Source: Clostridiales bacterium (GTDB taxonomy: Bacteria; Bacillota; Clostridia; Oscillospirales; Oscillospiraceae). From it: DNA of 64,000 nucleotides. The notes under the pieces are model-generated. The model had not been told where the DNA came from. It made no database searches and worked only from the letters and a program-made list of their open reading frames with translations. The stretch spans positions 1 to 64,000 of the forward strand of contig DUOX01000016.1 in NCBI GenBank assembly GCA_012838665.1, read 5' to 3'. Positions 63,380 through 64,000 of this stretch are shown piece by piece. The first letter of the stretch is position 1. Every line of letters starts with the position of its first letter. The position numbers and the translations under genes were made by a program.

Positions 63380-63667
63380 ATGGATGAAAAAAGGTTTAAA
63401 GCTAACCACTACTTAGATTCGATGGGAATAAAACATGCAAACACAGGTTTTAGATACCTGATTACTGCATTGGAAATAGGCGCTGATAATCCGCAGCTAC
63501 TGTACAAGATAAGCGATTTGTACGAAGAAATTGCGCAAATACATGGCACAAAAAAGACAAATGTAGAAAAATCCATACGGTATTGTGTCTCCCCTTCGGG
63601 GATGACCAACAAGGAGTTTATTTCCCGCGCTGTTGATAATCTCTATCTACAGCCAAACACAAATTAA
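63380..63667 (+). CDS. Standalone Spo0A C-terminal-domain-like DNA-binding protein
   Basis: 95 residues resembling the Spo0A effector domain (Spo0A_C) with no receiver domain: LDSMGIKHANTGFRYLITALEIGADNPQLLYKISDLYEEIAQIHGTKKTNVEKSIRYCV matches the first helices and recognition helix (compare AKKFNTTASRVERAIRHA in Bacillus Spo0A), and GMTNKEFISRAVDNLYL matches the last. The central 20-25 residue segment is shortened. No phosphorylation input exists. ATG 63380 is preceded by GGAAGTGAG. Might compete for 0A boxes or be a repurposed regulator. Confidence 0.8.
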   Translation: MDEKRFKANHYLDSMGIKHANTGFRYLITALEIGADNPQLLYKISDLYEEIAQIHGTKKTNVEKSIRYCVSPSGMTNKEFISRAVDNLYLQPNTN

Positions 63668-63912
63668 AGCTAGCAGGCGTTTGGTCAGCAGCCCAGCACT
63701 TTTGCCGCCCCTTTTTTCTTATTTGCGCCTGCTAATGCCATATAAGAACAAAAGATTATCATTTCCTATTCTCATCTTTAATTAATCTTCTCCCGTATGG
63801 GTTACATCATATGATAATCCCTGTAAATATTCACATAATAAAACCGTATTGCAATCGCAGTATGGTTTTATAACATTTTATGATGATATAAGGAGCAATC
63901 AAAACGGATATA
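63668..63912. other. Intergenic region before the right-edge gene
   Basis: Contains an imperfect inverted repeat at 63839-63870 (TAAAACC...GGTTTTA with inner TTGC/GCAG-like pairing). No coding frame seen. Confidence 0.4.
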
Positions 63913-64000
63913 TTGCAGCAGTTATATTCAGATTTGAGTTTTCATTTATTAAACGACGATAGGCCTTCAATTTATCTGAACGAAATATATGACAAGCCGG
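63913..64000 (+). CDS. Start of an unknown gene cut by the right edge (possible HD-domain protein)
   Basis: An open frame reads LQQLYSDLSFHLLNDDRPSIYLNEIYDKP to the window end. AGGAG lies at 63891-63895; the nearest standard start is TTG 63913, though spacing is long. The opening resembles the N-terminus of some clostridial HD-domain (HDIG) phosphohydrolases, which is a tentative guess from a short piece. Confidence 0.4.
   Translation, partial: MQQLYSDLSFHLLNDDRPSIYLNEIYDKP

Overview
The window is chromosomal DNA of a spore-forming Gram-positive Clostridia bacterium. Evidence: SpoIIE, pro-sigma-K and a Spo0A-type DNA-binding protein; a SpoVB-MazG-HU-RqcP cluster; a tryptophan T-box and an L10 leader; NfnAB-type transhydrogenase genes that point to ferredoxin-based anaerobic metabolism; and strong ribosome-binding sites with GTG and TTG starts. 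Gene content and style fit Oscillospirales-like gut or anaerobic clostridia, but that placement is inference. Most of the window is core genome. It contains one intact IS1182-type insertion sequence, two decayed genes and a dispersed hairpin-rich repeat.

Layout. 1-4.1 kb: end of a YjiH-type membrane protein, TatD, a histidine-kinase-like protein lacking the phosphoacceptor histidine, and GAPDH. 4.2-7.4 kb: SpoVB-like flippase, MazG, HU, RqcP. 7.4-12.7 kb: TrpB2 under a Trp T-box, a DacF-type carboxypeptidase, Pgi, and a small P-loop protein. 12.7-17.3 kb: rplJ-rplL with leader, an Old Yellow Enzyme-type reductase, a ROK regulator. 17.6-22.4 kb: a tight three-gene operon (PEMT/ICMT-like membrane protein, GH3-like acyl-adenylating enzyme, 7TM-GAF-GGDEF-HD-GYP protein). 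This is the best candidate for an undescribed system. 22.4-25.9 kb: a DUF438/PAS pseudogene, a DUF3298-like protein, an S-layer-homology relic, a stalk-domain secreted protein and tRNA-Ser(GGA). 25.9-33.5 kb: DUF4349 lipoprotein, AEC transporter, MgtE, S-adenosylhomocysteine hydrolase with an SAH/MTA deaminase, and two small unknown proteins. 33.5-42.2 kb: SpoIIE, a cytidylate-kinase-like protein, NfnAB, CCA-adding enzyme, MurC. 42.2-48.6 kb: the IS element, repeat copy 1, MurF, Ddl, a DEDD exonuclease and repeat copy 2. 48.6-56.6 kb: the classical rimP-nusA-rnpM-ylxQ-infB-rbfA-nrnA-truB-ribF operon on the minus strand. 56.6-60.5 kb: a Crp/Fnr regulator with a three-component ABC importer, then repeat copy 3. 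60.5-64 kb: tandem VanY-like peptidases, sigK, a standalone Spo0A C-terminal-domain protein, and a gene start cut by the right edge.

How it fits together: many genes serve cell-wall and spore biology (MurC, MurF, Ddl, DacF, SpoVB-like, two VanY-like, SpoIIE, sigma-K), translation (L10, L7/L12, the nusA-infB operon, CCA-adding enzyme, RqcP) and methyl-cycle clean-up (AhcY plus deaminase). The three repeat copies all lie in convergent intergenic gaps in the same orientation. Each carries several strong hairpins, so they may act as large bidirectional termination regions. Start codons were chosen by ribosome-binding-site spacing and family length. No similarity search was run, so family names rest on recognised motifs.
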